Shown: positions 36,846 through 45,116 of the stretch, piece after piece
Layout of the letters: the number at the start of each line of letters is the position of its first letter
Position numbering within the stretch: the first letter of the stretch is position 1
Assembly (NCBI RefSeq): GCF_017352155.2
Contig: NZ_CP071462.1
Span: 1,302,001 to 1,366,000 of the forward strand
Length of the DNA: 64,000 bases
Source of the DNA: Haloterrigena alkaliphila
Lineage (GTDB): Archaea > Halobacteriota > Halobacteria > Halobacteriales > Natrialbaceae
Reading direction: 5' to 3'
Program-made: the position numbers and the translations under genes
The notes under the pieces: model-generated
Databases searched by the model: none
What the model was told of the DNA's origin: nothing
What the model saw: the letters and a program-made list of their open reading frames with translations, nothing else

Positions 36846-37013
36846 ATGGTATTCACCGGCCAGACCGCGTGTACCGACAGGGACCAGCCTCGTCGCGTCA
36901 CTGGCCGGTGCTGTTGTCGGCCCCGTTCCACCGGGACGCCGCGCCGCCGTCGTGTCGCGACCGTACCGGCCGCTCTCGCTTCCGAGGTGAGCGATGGTCC
37001 GACGGCTGCGTGA
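36846..37013 (+). CDS. Possible Cys-rich leader peptide ahead of cysE
   Basis: A 55-codon frame starts ATGGTATTC, ends 20 bp inside cysE, and contains three adjacent Cys codons (TGC TGT TGT, 36909-36917) plus an earlier Cys. The Cys codons lie in the loop of an inverted repeat, GGCCG (36903-36907) with CGGCC (36918-36922). A promoter-like CCCTTTTAGG lies ~25-33 bp before it. This resembles an attenuator for a cysteine-biosynthesis gene, but coupled attenuation is not established in haloarchaea. The protein is otherwise Arg-rich and may simply be a shadow. Confidence 0.3.
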   Translation: MVFTGQTACTDRDQPRRVTGRCCCRPRSTGTPRRRRVATVPAALASEVSDGPTAA

Positions 37014-37503
37014 GGACGTTCGGGCGATGGCCGCCCGCGATCCCGCGGCGACCGGGCGCCTCGAGGTCCTGCTGTGCTACCCGGGACTCCACGCCGTCTG
37101 GGCCCACCTCTTGCTCCACCGGCTCTGGAACGCCGGCTTCGAACTGACCGCGCGGCTGCTGTCGAACGTCGTCCGCCTGCTGACGGGCGTCGAGATCCAC
37201 CCCGGCGCGACGATCGGTCGCCGGGTGACGATCGACCACGGGATGGGCGTGGTGATCGGCGAGACCGCCGAGATCGGCGACGACGTCCACATGTACCACG
37301 GCGTCACGCTCGGCGGCGACACGAACGAGCCGGTCAAGCGCCACCCGACGGTCGAGACGGGCGTTCACATCGGCGCGAACGCGACGCTGCTGGGCGATAT
37401 CACGGTCGGGAAGGACGCGGCCGTCGGCGCGGGTTCGGTCGTCACGAGCGACGTCGACCCGGGCGCGACGGTCGTCGGGGTGCCGGCAGAACGGGTCGAC
37501 TGA
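36994..37503 (+). CDS. cysE: Serine O-acetyltransferase
   Basis: A 169-residue acetyl-CoA-dependent enzyme that activates serine for cysteine synthesis. An N-terminal helical segment ([25 protein letters not shown]) precedes left-handed beta-helix hexapeptide repeats ([41 protein letters not shown]) with the catalytic His-Gly region. It is shorter than E. coli CysE and matches the compact archaeal/Bacillus form. ATG 36994 follows a strong ribosome site GAGGTGA, so translation is not leaderless here: a 150 nt leader precedes it. Confidence 0.93.
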   Translation: MVRRLREDVRAMAARDPAATGRLEVLLCYPGLHAVWAHLLLHRLWNAGFELTARLLSNVVRLLTGVEIHPGATIGRRVTIDHGMGVVIGETAEIGDDVHMYHGVTLGGDTNEPVKRHPTVETGVHIGANATLLGDITVGKDAAVGAGSVVTSDVDPGATVVGVPAERVD

Positions 37504-37567
37504 AACGGGCTGCTGTACCGATTTCCAACAGTCCGTCTGAGCGTCGACGCACGGATTCGCCGGGTTC

Positions 37568-37948
37568 CTACTGTTGCTCGTTGCTTACGGTCCCGTCCGA
37601 GCCCGCTGGGGATCCATCCCCGGGGACGCCCTCACCCGTCGAGACGCTCTCGGAAGACTGTTCGGCGTCCGACTCGGTCGCCTCGGGATCGGGATCGGAC
37701 GTGTAGCCGAGCTCGAGGGTGAGTTTCGCCGTACAGTCGAGCCCTTCCTCCCCCTCCTCGTCGAGTTCGGTCTCCTCCTCCCGTTGGTCCATGTAGCCGT
37801 TACAGCGGCCGTGTTTGACGATGTTCATCAGCGTCGCCGCGGAGCCACACTCCGGGCAATCGAGGTAGTAGCCGCCCTCGTCGTTCTGGTGCCACGAGTC
37901 CGGCGTGAGTTCCGTGTACGCGGCGTCCGCGTGCTCGCGTTCGCTCAT
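37568..37948 (-). CDS. Haloarchaeal hypothetical protein with zinc-ribbon-like Cys pairs
   Basis: A 126-residue acidic protein. A C-x2-C pair lies at YLDCPECGSAATLMNIVKHG (residues ~30) with a following C-x...C set (RCNGYMD, GLDCTAKL), consistent with a small zinc site. The last ~45 residues are acidic and Ser-rich. I recognise only a general haloarchaeal family and cannot name it. The start is ATG 37948. Confidence 0.65.
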   Translation of the reverse strand: MSEREHADAAYTELTPDSWHQNDEGGYYLDCPECGSAATLMNIVKHGRCNGYMDQREEETELDEEGEEGLDCTAKLTLELGYTSDPDPEATESDAEQSSESVSTGEGVPGDGSPAGSDGTVSNEQQ

Positions 37949-38276
37949 ACCCGTACAGAACAGCCCGAAACTGGTAAAAAGGAACCCGGAGCACGCAACC
38001 CGGTAGCAACCCGCCGACTGCGAGGGAACCGCTTCGTTTCAGGTCCACTACGACCGAGCTGGCTGGTGTTCAGACGGTCAGTTGGACCGAGTTACCGGTG
38101 GTCTCGCAGAACGGTTACGGCTGCACCAGCAATGACGTACAACGGACCATACCCAGTCTGGATCGCAACCACGGCAGCCGAGCACCTCGAGAACTTGGTT
38201 CGTCGACTGCGGCAGACCCAATACGATTGATCACCTCAGCAATAAACCTATTACGTTCTGTGACTAGCTGTTACAC
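37949..38276. other. 328 bp gap ahead of the toxin-antitoxin pair
   Basis: No gene is convincing. A 72-codon-or-longer open frame on the plus strand is a chance frame. The last 40 bp carry a promoter for the toxin-antitoxin operon (AATAAACCTATTACG at 38240-38255), with the ATG at 38277 about 25 bp downstream. Confidence 0.5.
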
Positions 38277-38657
38277 ATGCCCGTCGATTTCGAGAACTAC
38301 CAGCCGACGGAGCTGCCGGACGAGGACACGAACGGTCGACGGATCCTCGAGTTTCTGGCCGCCAATCCCGAACTGGGGTATCGAGCCGGCGAACTCGCCG
38401 AGGAACTCGACATTCCCCGAGGGAGCGTCGGAACTACACTGAGTCGACTCGAAAGTCGAGGATTCGTCCGACACAAAGGAGAGTACTGGGCGATCAATCC
38501 AGAAGCGTACGACGCTCACACGGCGAGCGTCATCGGACTGCGATCCGTCGCGGATCAGTTCGAGGGGGATTATTACGATCGGAATCCGGACTGGGACGCC
38601 AACCTCATCGATCTCAGTGAGCGGGAGAACGACGAAAACTCGCCAGAGGCCGAATAA
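38277..38657 (+). CDS. Winged-helix (MarR-like) antitoxin/regulator
   Basis: A 126-residue protein. Residues 20-75 form a winged helix (GRRILEFLAANPELGYRAGELAEELDIPRGSVGTTLSRLESRGFVRHKGEYW). The C-terminal ~50 residues are acidic and probably unfold around the toxin partner (DYYDRNPDWDANLIDLSERENDENSPEAE). The stop overlaps the toxin ATG by 1 bp. It most likely binds both the operon promoter and the PemK-like toxin. A winged helix in place of the usual AbrB or RHH antitoxin domain is a haloarchaeal variation. Confidence 0.82.
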   Translation: MPVDFENYQPTELPDEDTNGRRILEFLAANPELGYRAGELAEELDIPRGSVGTTLSRLESRGFVRHKGEYWAINPEAYDAHTASVIGLRSVADQFEGDYYDRNPDWDANLIDLSERENDENSPEAE

Positions 38658-38977
38658 TGCACGAGCGCGGCGTCATCGGCGTCGCTGCTGATCCGTTCGG
38701 GAACACGCCGCGCCGCCCGTATCTGATCGTGAGCGACGGAACCCATCCGTTCGCCGGGAGGCAGTGCATCGCATTGGGGATAACGACGAAAGAGTACGCA
38801 GAGAGCCTCCCGCTTGCCGGCTCGTTCGAAACGGGAACGTTGAATCGCGAATCGTTCGTCTCACCGTGGGCCGTCGTCTCCATACAGGGTATCGATATCG
38901 ATCGTGCGGTTGCTCGTGTGACCGAGGAGCTAACGGAAACCGCCATCGACGAAATGACGCAGTACGTCGGCAGATAG
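38657..38977 (+). CDS. PemK/MazF-like toxin
   Basis: A 106-residue protein of the MazF/PemK fold, an mRNA endoribonuclease. Key pieces are RGVIGVAADPFGNTPRRPYLIVSDGTHPFAGRQCIALGITT, with the RP(Y)LIVS strand typical of MazF, followed by SFVSPWAVVSIQGID and a C-terminal helix. The catalytic Arg and Thr/Ser are consistent with family positions (inference). Coupled with the winged-helix gene upstream through a TAATG overlap. Confidence 0.85.
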   Translation: MHERGVIGVAADPFGNTPRRPYLIVSDGTHPFAGRQCIALGITTKEYAESLPLAGSFETGTLNRESFVSPWAVVSIQGIDIDRAVARVTEELTETAIDEMTQYVGR

Positions 38978-39000
38978 CGAACGCGGGAGACGAGTTTTCC

Positions 39001-40395
39001 TTAGATCAGCGGTTCGATCAGTTCCTCGCCGGCCTCGAGCAACTCCCCGACCCGCTCCTCGTCTTCGGCCTCGGCGTAGACCCGCAACACGGGCTCGGTC
39101 CCGCTGGGGCGGATCAACAGCCACGAGCCGTCGGCGAGTTGCAGCTTGAAGCCGTCGGCGGTGTTGACGCCCTCGACGTCGGTTCCCGCGACCGAGTCGG
39201 GGATTTCCTCCTCGAGGTCGGAGAGCACCCGCGCCTTCTCGTGGTCGGGGCAGGCGACGCTGATCTTGTCCTGAACGACCGTGCCGTGCTCCTCGAGCAG
39301 CCGATCCACGCGATCGTCGAGCGGTTCGGCGGCGTGCATCGCGGCCGCGAGCAGGGCCATGAGGACGCCGTCCTTCTCGCGGACGTGCCCGCGCACGGTG
39401 AACCCGCCGGACTCCTCGCCGCCGACGAGGGCGTCGTGGTCGCCCATCGCCTCGGCGACCCACTTGAAGCCGACCGGGACCTCGTGGACGCTCTCGCCGT
39501 GGGCCTCGGCGACGCGGTCGATCAAGAAGGTCGTGGAGACGGTCCGGACGACCGAGCCCGCGTCGTCCTCGAGCAGGTAGTCGTAGAGCGCGGCGAAGAA
39601 CAGGTTCTCGTCGAGGTAGCCCCGCCCGGGTGTGACGACGGCGAGGCGGTCGGCGTCGCCGTCGTTCGCGATGCCGAGCGCCGGCTCCGCGCCGTCGTCG
39701 GTCACCAGCTCGATCAGCGTCTCGAGGTTCTCCGGCGCGGGTTCGGGCGCGCCGCCGCCGAACTCGGGGTCGCGCTCGCAGCGCAGGCGTTCGATCGACG
39801 CCCCGGCGCGCTCGAGGAGGGCGTCGGTCGTCCCGCGACCGCTGCCGTGCATGGCGTCGTAGGCGACGGGCAGCCCCGAGAGGTCGGTCGTCCCGGTGAT
39901 CGACTCGACCAGCTCGAGGGCGGCGTCGGCGTGGGGGGTGACGAGGTCGACCTCCTCGACGGCGCCGTGTTCGTCCGCCGGAAGCGGGTCGGGTTCGGCG
40001 AGGCGGTCCGCGATTGCGTCCGTGACCTCGGGGAGCGCGGGCGCGCCGACCTCGGGGATGAACTTCACGCCGTTGTACTCCGGTGGATTGTGCGAAGCGG
40101 TGATCACGAGGCCGCCGGCGAGGTCGCGCTCGACGATCGCGTGGGCGACCAGCGGCGTCGGCCGGTCGCGTTCCGGGACGATCACGTCGAAGCCGTTCGC
40201 GCACAGCACCCGCGCCAGCTCTTCGGCGAATCCGCGGGAAGTCTCCCGAGCGTCGTAGCCGACGACGACCGTGCCGTCGAGACCCTCGTCGCGAAGGTAC
40301 GTCGCCACGGCCTGTCCGACCATTCGCACCCGCGGCGTCGTGAACTCCTCGAGCGTCGCCCGCCAGCCGTCGGTGCCGAAGTTGATCGCCTCCAT
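39001..40395 (-). CDS. Phosphoglucomutase/phosphomannomutase (GlmM-like)
   Basis: A 464-residue alpha-D-phosphohexomutase. The N-terminus is FGTDGWRATLEEFTTPRV, the catalytic Ser is in ITASHNPPEYNGVKF (near residue 100), the metal loop NDGDADRLAVVTP near 235, the sugar loop GGEESGGFTVRG near 325, and the phosphate loop SGTEPVLRVYAEA near 430. Whether the substrate is glucose-, mannose- or glucosamine-phosphate cannot be told. ATG 40395 gives MEAINFG; a longer frame upstream is not conserved. Confidence 0.95.
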   Translation of the reverse strand: MEAINFGTDGWRATLEEFTTPRVRMVGQAVATYLRDEGLDGTVVVGYDARETSRGFAEELARVLCANGFDVIVPERDRPTPLVAHAIVERDLAGGLVITASHNPPEYNGVKFIPEVGAPALPEVTDAIADRLAEPDPLPADEHGAVEEVDLVTPHADAALELVESITGTTDLSGLPVAYDAMHGSGRGTTDALLERAGASIERLRCERDPEFGGGAPEPAPENLETLIELVTDDGAEPALGIANDGDADRLAVVTPGRGYLDENLFFAALYDYLLEDDAGSVVRTVSTTFLIDRVAEAHGESVHEVPVGFKWVAEAMGDHDALVGGEESGGFTVRGHVREKDGVLMALLAAAMHAAEPLDDRVDRLLEEHGTVVQDKISVACPDHEKARVLSDLEEEIPDSVAGTDVEGVNTADGFKLQLADGSWLLIRPSGTEPVLRVYAEAEDEERVGELLEAGEELIEPLI

Positions 40396-40534
40396 ACGTG
40401 TTGGTCTACCTCGCCGGCGAAAAAGGCGACGCCCTCCGACGAACGCAGACCCCGATTCGGCGCTCGAAGCGGTCGGGTCGCACCCGACGGCTGACTGCAG
40501 CGCCGTTTTCCGGCCCGCGCCCCTCCCCGTATCC

Positions 40535-41177
40535 ATGAGCCGCACTCCCTCCGTCGTCGCCGTCAGCGGTAGTCTCCGCGATACCAGCTACACGCGGACG
40601 GCCCTGCAGTACGTCCTGCGGGCCGCCGAGGTGGCCGGGGCGGAGACGACGCTGTTCGACCTGCGCGAGTACGACATTCCCGTCTACGATCCGGACCTCG
40701 AGGAGCAGGGCGACGCCGCCGAAGCGACCCGGCTGGTCCGGGAGGCGGACGCCGTCGCTCGCTGCGGCTCGTCACCGCTCGCCGTTCCGAGGCGCTACGC
40801 GCCTCGCTCTCGGAACGCCAGTGTACCACGGCTCTTACTCCGGGGCGCTGAAAAACTTCCACGATTACTGCGGGTTCGACGAGTACGAGGGCACGACCGT
40901 CGGTCTGCTGGCCAGCGCCGGCGGCGGCAGCTACGGATCGACGCTCGACCACCTTCGGATCACCGTCCGTGGCGTTCACGGCTGGGTCCTGCCTCATCAG
41001 GTCGGACTCCGGAACGCGAGCGAGAAGTTCGAGTCCGATCCGAACGCCATCGACGGCCGACGGTTCCGCGACCCCGGCCTGCAGGAACGGGTCGAAAAAC
41101 TCGGCCGCAGCCTCGCCGAGTACGCCTTCATCGATCCCAGCGTCACCTCGGCGCAGTCCGCGGCGGCCGACGACTGA
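40535..41177 (+). pseudogene. NAD(P)H-dependent FMN reductase, disrupted by a palindromic insertion
   Basis: The N-terminal part (MSRTPSVVAVSGSLRDTSYTRTALQYVL ... READAV) and the C-terminal part (VYHGSYSGALKNFHDYCGFDEYEG ... FIDPSVTSAQ) are both typical of FMN reductases but lie in different frames. Between them, around 40757-40814, sits unrelated sequence with nested inverted repeats: CGTTCCGAG 40783-40791 with CTCGGAACG 40809-40817, and GAGGCG with CGCCTC. It replaces the expected LLATP codons and shifts the frame. The 3' part could in theory start at GTG 40821. The gene is most likely dead. Confidence 0.85.
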
Positions 41178-41201
41178 CGAGCGACCCTCGTTCGATACCG
41201 A

Positions 41202-42158
41202 TCAGGCCTCGACGGCGTCGAGGCGCTGTTCGAACAGCCGTTCGCCCGACTCCTCGCAGACCACCGCGAAGACCTCGTGTGAGGTACAGCAGGACTCGAC
41301 CGTCTCCTCGGTCATGCTGATATCGCCGCCGGTCGGACACGTCTCGATGAACATCCGGAGTCCGTTGAGCACCTGCCCCTTCGTTTCGGGTTCGTAGACC
41401 TCCCAGTCGTCGGTCCACGTCTCGAGGGCCCGGCTGGCGGCGACGTCGGCCAGGAGCGCCGCCCGGGACGGCCAGCGGCCGGCCATCCCGCCCGGGGAGA
41501 CGAGCAACTGGACGTCCTCGCGGGACTCGATGGCGAACTCCTCGGGGTCGGCGTCGAAGCCGAAGGCGTCGATGGCGTCGGCCGCGTCGAGCCCCGACTC
41601 GTCGAGCGCCTCGATCGCCTCGAGCCACGCCGCCTCGAACGCGTCGGTAACGCAGAGATCGTCGACCGTCTCGCAGGGCTCGAGGACGTCGCGTTCCAGG
41701 AAGTACGTCTCGAGGTCGGTGGGATCGAGAGTGGCCTCGGGTTGCGTCTCGGCATCGATCGATGACGTCGATTCGGTCGCGGTGGCGTCCTCGGTCGACC
41801 CCGCGCCGGCATCAGTCCCGCCTCCCGTGGCAGCGGGGTCCTCGTCGTCGGCGGACCCGGTATCGACGGGGCCGAGCCCGCTGGCGAGTTCGGGATCCGG
41901 CTCCTTCCCGAACCAGCGCAGCACTTCCGGCGGGAGGTATCGCTTCGTCAGCGTCGGCGTTCCGGGAACGAGATACCCGCGGAGGGAGATGAGCGCGATC
42001 GAGATCCCGACCGCGAGCGCACCGCCGACCCTGCTCTTGCGCGCGATCAGCGATCCGACGACCGCGGCGATAGCCAGGTTCAGTATCGTACACGGTTCAC
42101 ACCGGTTTTCGCCGGTGTACTCCGGTTGTTTGAGGTCGTCGACGATCTCGAGGTCCAT
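41202..42158 (-). CDS. Haloarchaeal membrane protein with C-terminal soluble domain
   Basis: A 318-residue protein. Residues 20-75 contain a CxxC (NRCEPC) followed by two hydrophobic segments (TILNLAIAAVVGSLIA, ALAVGISIALISL), then a long acidic linker (residues 95-160), and a conserved soluble domain from about 165 to 318 (LETYFLERDVLEPCETVDDLCVTDAFEAAWLEAIEAL ... FIETCPTGGDISMTEETVESCCTSHEVFAVVCEESGERLFEQ). The Cys pairs near the end (CPTGG, CC) suggest a metal or disulfide site. I do not recognise the family. The predicted orientation puts the soluble domain in the cytoplasm. Confidence 0.8.
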   Translation of the reverse strand: MDLEIVDDLKQPEYTGENRCEPCTILNLAIAAVVGSLIARKSRVGGALAVGISIALISLRGYLVPGTPTLTKRYLPPEVLRWFGKEPDPELASGLGPVDTGSADDEDPAATGGGTDAGAGSTEDATATESTSSIDAETQPEATLDPTDLETYFLERDVLEPCETVDDLCVTDAFEAAWLEAIEALDESGLDAADAIDAFGFDADPEEFAIESREDVQLLVSPGGMAGRWPSRAALLADVAASRALETWTDDWEVYEPETKGQVLNGLRMFIETCPTGGDISMTEETVESCCTSHEVFAVVCEESGERLFEQRLDAVEA

Positions 42159-42250
42159 TTCGTCCCGATAACGGACCCGCGATAGTATCTATTTTTCGGG
42201 ACTATTTACGGTAGATACTATGGACGAAGAACTCGGGAGCGTCGACAGCC

Positions 42251-42499
42251 TCACTCGAGGCCGACGAGTCGCTCCTTCTCCCGTCGGCTCAGCTGTTTGA
42301 TCTCGTACTCGCGGGACATCGCGGTCGATTTCGTCGCGTAGCGCTCGTGGTACCGCAGTTCGACGGGCGTCCGTCCTCGCGTGTACTTCGCTCCCTCGCC
42401 GGCGTCGTGTTCGGCGACCCGTCGCTCGAGGTCGCTCGTGTAGCCGGTGTAAAGCGAGCCGTCGGCGCACTCGAGGACGTAGACGACGTGATCCGCCAT
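42251..42499 (-). CDS. GIY-YIG nuclease superfamily protein
   Basis: An 82-residue single-domain GIY-YIG protein (UPF0213 type). The motif is present as [28 protein letters not shown], where Y-V-L and Y-T-G correspond to GIY-YIG, followed by Arg and His (RRVAEH) and [11 protein letters not shown]. Such stand-alone small GIY-YIG proteins have unknown targets, possibly DNA repair. ATG 42499 gives MADHVVYVL, the usual start. Confidence 0.92.
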   Translation of the reverse strand: MADHVVYVLECADGSLYTGYTSDLERRVAEHDAGEGAKYTRGRTPVELRYHERYATKSTAMSREYEIKQLSRREKERLVGLE

Positions 42500-42577
42500 G
42501 AGAGCACGGTCGAACCGGGACACAAAAAGCATCACGCAACGGGGGCGCATGGTCGTCGTCGCGATACGTCGACGGGA

Positions 42578-42727
42578 TCAGGTGCCGCGGCCGCGCTGTC
42601 TGGCGGCCTCTGCGATCCCGGCGTTGGCCGAACAGCTCACACACGCCCGAATCTCGCCGTTTTCGTCGGCGAAGACGCGTGCGAAGCGTTCGGAGACGTG
42701 CGCGCCGCAATGGTCACAGGTGGGCAT
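42578..42727 (-). CDS. Small zinc-finger protein (49 aa, DUF7563-like)
   Basis: A 49-codon gene. The product MPTCDHCGAHVSERFARVFA...ACVSCSANAGIAEAARQRGRGT has C4, C7, C29, C32, a zinc finger. I recall close relatives as a small haloarchaeal family. Upstream, a short inverted repeat CCAAACGCTGTTTGG (42793-42807) and a TATTTATC element lie in the probable promoter. The role is unknown; nucleic-acid binding is possible. Confidence 0.8.
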   Translation of the reverse strand: MPTCDHCGAHVSERFARVFADENGEIRACVSCSANAGIAEAARQRGRGT

Positions 42728-42855
42728 TGGGCAATGGTCACACCGGCCGAAGCCGGTACCCAATCCTACTGGGTGTGGAGATAAATAACCTTCCCCAAAC
42801 GCTGTTTGGCTTTTCGGTTCCCGAATATTATTTTTCGTATTGGCGCAGGAGCGGC

Positions 42856-43614
42856 TCAGCCACGAGCCCCGTCGATCGCACGCGCGATCAACGTCGCCTG
42901 GGCGCCGGCGACGAATCCGGCGTCGATGTTGACGACCGACAGGACGGTACACGACTGGAGCATCCCCGCCAGGGCCGCTTCGCCGTCGCCCCCGTGGCCG
43001 TAGCCGCTCGAGACGGGGACGGCGATGACCGGGGTGTCGACCAGTCCGGCGATAACGGTCGGCAGCGCACCCTCCCGGCCCGCCGCGACGATCAACACGT
43101 CCACCTCGCGGAGTCGATCGACCTGATCGAGCGTGCGGTCCAGCGCCGCGACGCCGACGTCGTCGATCCGATCGATCGTCGCCCCCGCGTCGAGGCAGAC
43201 GACTTCGGCCTCGTCGGCGACCGGCCCGTCGACGGTCCCCGCCGTGACGATACCGACCGTCGCCGACAGCGAGGGCGCCTCGTAGTCGGCCGTTACGATC
43301 CGAACCGTCGATCCCCGTCGCTCGACGGTGGCGTCGGGGAACGTCTCTCCGAGACTCGACTCGAGCGCCTCGACCTGCCGGTCGGCAGCGCGAGTAACCA
43401 GCGCTCGACCGGTGGTCTCGAGGGCGGTTTCGGCGAGGGCGACGACCTGCGGCGGAGATTTCCCCTCCGCCAAAATCGCCTCCGGAATGCCGCGACGTTG
43501 CTGGCGGGCCGCGTCGAACCGACCGGCGTCGTCGGTGACGTACCCCCTGAGTTCGGCTTCGGCCTCCGCCGGCGACAGCGAGCCGTCGGCGACGGCCTCG
43601 AGGAGTTCGCGCAT
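42856..43614 (-). CDS. larB: LarB-type protein (nickel-pincer cofactor biosynthesis)
   Basis: A 252-residue PurE-fold protein. The N-terminus MRELLEAVADGSLSPAEAEAELRGY and the LarB region (GRFDAARQQRRGIPEAILAEGKSPPQV...) precede the PurE-like domain (ATVGIVTAGTVDGPVADEAEVVCL, ...IVAAGREGALPTVIAGLVDTPVIAVPVSSGYGHGGDGEAALAGMLQSC). LarB carboxylates and hydrolyses nicotinic acid adenine dinucleotide for the nickel pincer of lactate racemase. No larA, larC or larE is in the window, so the local context does not confirm this use. ATG 43614 avoids an unlikely N-terminal extension. Confidence 0.88.
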   Translation of the reverse strand: MRELLEAVADGSLSPAEAEAELRGYVTDDAGRFDAARQQRRGIPEAILAEGKSPPQVVALAETALETTGRALVTRAADRQVEALESSLGETFPDATVERRGSTVRIVTADYEAPSLSATVGIVTAGTVDGPVADEAEVVCLDAGATIDRIDDVGVAALDRTLDQVDRLREVDVLIVAAGREGALPTVIAGLVDTPVIAVPVSSGYGHGGDGEAALAGMLQSCTVLSVVNIDAGFVAGAQATLIARAIDGARG

Positions 43615-43847
43615 ACGATTCCTCGGGGGCGGACGCACTCGAATCCGTCGACACGTTCGCTCGAGACGAGACGCGACGAAAGCGCGCGCGAGATGGACGT
43701 ACGGCGCGCGCGAGTCCGATTCGCCCCGCAATCGAGGGTCGAATCCTGCCCGCTGATTCATCGGACATATACTTTCCGGTGATATCCACCCCCGAAACAG
43801 CCGGGTCAACCGCTGCAACCCCCGTATTCCAATCCATAACCACAGCA

Positions 43848-43857
43848 CTTATATTGG
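43848..43857 (+). promoter_or_regulatory. TATA box of the histone-fold gene
   Basis: CTTATATTGG lies 24-33 bp before ATG 43881 and predicts a leaderless message. Confidence 0.6.
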
Positions 43858-43880
43858 GTTAAGCGGAATCCGTAGATCGT

Positions 43881-44048
43881 ATGGCAGACCTTATCGTCAA
43901 AGCCGCCGTAAAAGAAGCGCTCGATGACAAAAACGTCGCCTCGGATTTCTACGACGCACTCGACGACGAAGTGTCCGAGCTGCTCGACGACGCTGCGCGA
44001 CGAGCCGAATCCAACGACCGGAAGACGGTCCAGCCCCGCGACCTGTAA
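43881..44048 (+). CDS. DUF1931 histone-fold protein (55 aa)
   Basis: A 55-codon gene. The product MADLIVKAAVKEALDDKNVA, SDFYDALDDEVSELLDDAAR and RAESNDRKTVQPRDL has the length and helix pattern of one histone fold (DUF1931/archaeal histone-like family), with VQPRDL at the C-terminus as in archaeal histones. It is conserved across haloarchaea. Very acidic helices argue for protein pairing rather than strong DNA wrapping. A T6 tract (44069-44075) follows as terminator. Confidence 0.85.
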   Translation: MADLIVKAAVKEALDDKNVASDFYDALDDEVSELLDDAARRAESNDRKTVQPRDL

Positions 44049-44066
44049 GGGACGCCACGCGAGTCG

Positions 44067-44076
44067 TTTTTTATCG
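44067..44076 (+). terminator. T-tract terminator after the histone-fold gene
   Basis: CGTTTTTTAT lies about 20 bp after the stop in GC-rich context. It is a typical archaeal oligo-T terminator. Confidence 0.5.
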
Positions 44077-44191
44077 ACGCCAGTGTGCGAGTAGCCACTG
44101 CCTTCTCCGGCGATCCGGTCGCGTCGGCGTCTCGCAGTGGCGCTGCCGAGTCGAGTTTTTTGACGCTGGCCGCGGTACCGGTCAGTCGAGC

Positions 44192-44611
44192 ATGCTTCGG
44201 AAACTGTTGATCGGCTTCGGCTGTATCGAGATCGTCAGGCCCCAGCCGGTCCTCGATATGTGCGAACGGATCGGCCTGCAAAACCCCGAGGACGTCCAGT
44301 TGCGAGAGCGGGCCCTGTGGGGCGCCCGACTCGAGGGACTCCTGTTCGTCTGGCTGCTGGTACGCGGCCGGGAGGGATCGACGCTCGTCAGCGCGCTGCT
44401 CGCGCTGGCCGGGACCGTGCTGGTACTGCTCCCCCAACCGGTCATCGAACTCAGCCAGCGGCTGGTTTACGAGAACACCGACGACCTCGAGGTGAAGCCG
44501 TGGATCGAGCCCGCGGCCCGCGCCCTCGGTGCGCTCTACCTGCTCGTCGTCGTCCTCTCGGTGCGCAGCGACGACGACGCGGCGGAAGACGCGGAGATCG
44601 CGACGGCGTAG
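44192..44611 (+). CDS. Small membrane protein, tandem paralogue 1
   Basis: A 139-residue protein with an internal repeat of ~50 residues: block A (LIGFGCIEIVRPQPVLDMCERIGLQNPEDVQLRERALWGARLEGLLFVWLL) and block B (LLPQPVIELSQRLVYENTDDLEVKPWIEPAARALGALYLLVVVL). Each block has a Pro-containing loop, an E(N/P)xD turn and a membrane segment. The next gene encodes the same two-block layout, so an ancient internal duplication preceded a tandem gene duplication. I recognise no named family. The C-terminus is acidic. Confidence 0.8.
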   Translation: MLRKLLIGFGCIEIVRPQPVLDMCERIGLQNPEDVQLRERALWGARLEGLLFVWLLVRGREGSTLVSALLALAGTVLVLLPQPVIELSQRLVYENTDDLEVKPWIEPAARALGALYLLVVVLSVRSDDDAAEDAEIATA

Positions 44612-44686
44612 CGAGGTGCGCCGCCCTCGGACTGCGACGGATCGCTCTCGAACAACTGTTTTGCGACCTGCGCGCGAACTCCCCGT

Positions 44687-45109
44687 ATGCGACGCCCCAT
44701 CGCACTCGGTCTGGGACTGCTCGTGACCATCGCCCCGGAACGGATCGTCGAGCCCGCCGAACGGCTCGCCTTCGAGAACCCCGACGCGGGCCGGCTGCGA
44801 CCGTGGACGCTCCCGATTGCTCGCCTGAAGGGACTGCTGTTCGTCCGGCTGCTGGGACGGCGATCCGAGAACCCGAGGGTCCTCCCGGCGGCGGTCGCGG
44901 GGCTGGGCGCGCTCCTCGCGCTGGCACCCCGCAGCGCGCTCGCCGTCGGCCTCCGGATCGCCTACGAGAATTCCGACGACCTCGAGGTGAAACCGTGGGT
45001 GGTGCCGGCGGCGCGAGTGCTGGGGGTGTGCTACCTGGCCGTCGGGCTGTTCGCGGGGCGCGCGACCGCGCCGGACGACCGCGAGGAATCGGCGTCGATC
45101 GCCCGCTGA
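44687..45109 (+). CDS. Small membrane protein, tandem paralogue 2
   Basis: A 140-residue paralogue of the preceding gene. Block A is TIAPERIVEPAERLAFENPDAGRLRPWTLPIARLKGLLFVRLL and block B LAPRSALAVGLRIAYENSDDLEVKPWVVPAARVLGVCYLAVGL. The shared YEN(S/T)DDLEVKPW in block B of both genes shows direct descent. There are 75 bp between the two genes, and a convergent rpiA gene begins 7 bp after this stop. The function is unknown. Confidence 0.8.
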   Translation: MRRPIALGLGLLVTIAPERIVEPAERLAFENPDAGRLRPWTLPIARLKGLLFVRLLGRRSENPRVLPAAVAGLGALLALAPRSALAVGLRIAYENSDDLEVKPWVVPAARVLGVCYLAVGLFAGRATAPDDREESASIAR

Positions 45110-45116
45110 GCGTCGG

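Noticed and set aside
36836-37147. Longer competing frame in the cysE leader (103 codons)
   Set aside because: It overlaps cysE by 150 bp in another frame and has shadow composition.
41370-41395. CCCCTTCGTTTCGGGTTC as another ORB-like copy
   Set aside because: It is the ordinary coding sequence of a conserved domain (EPETKGQV on the minus strand) and lacks the CTGGA half of the motif.
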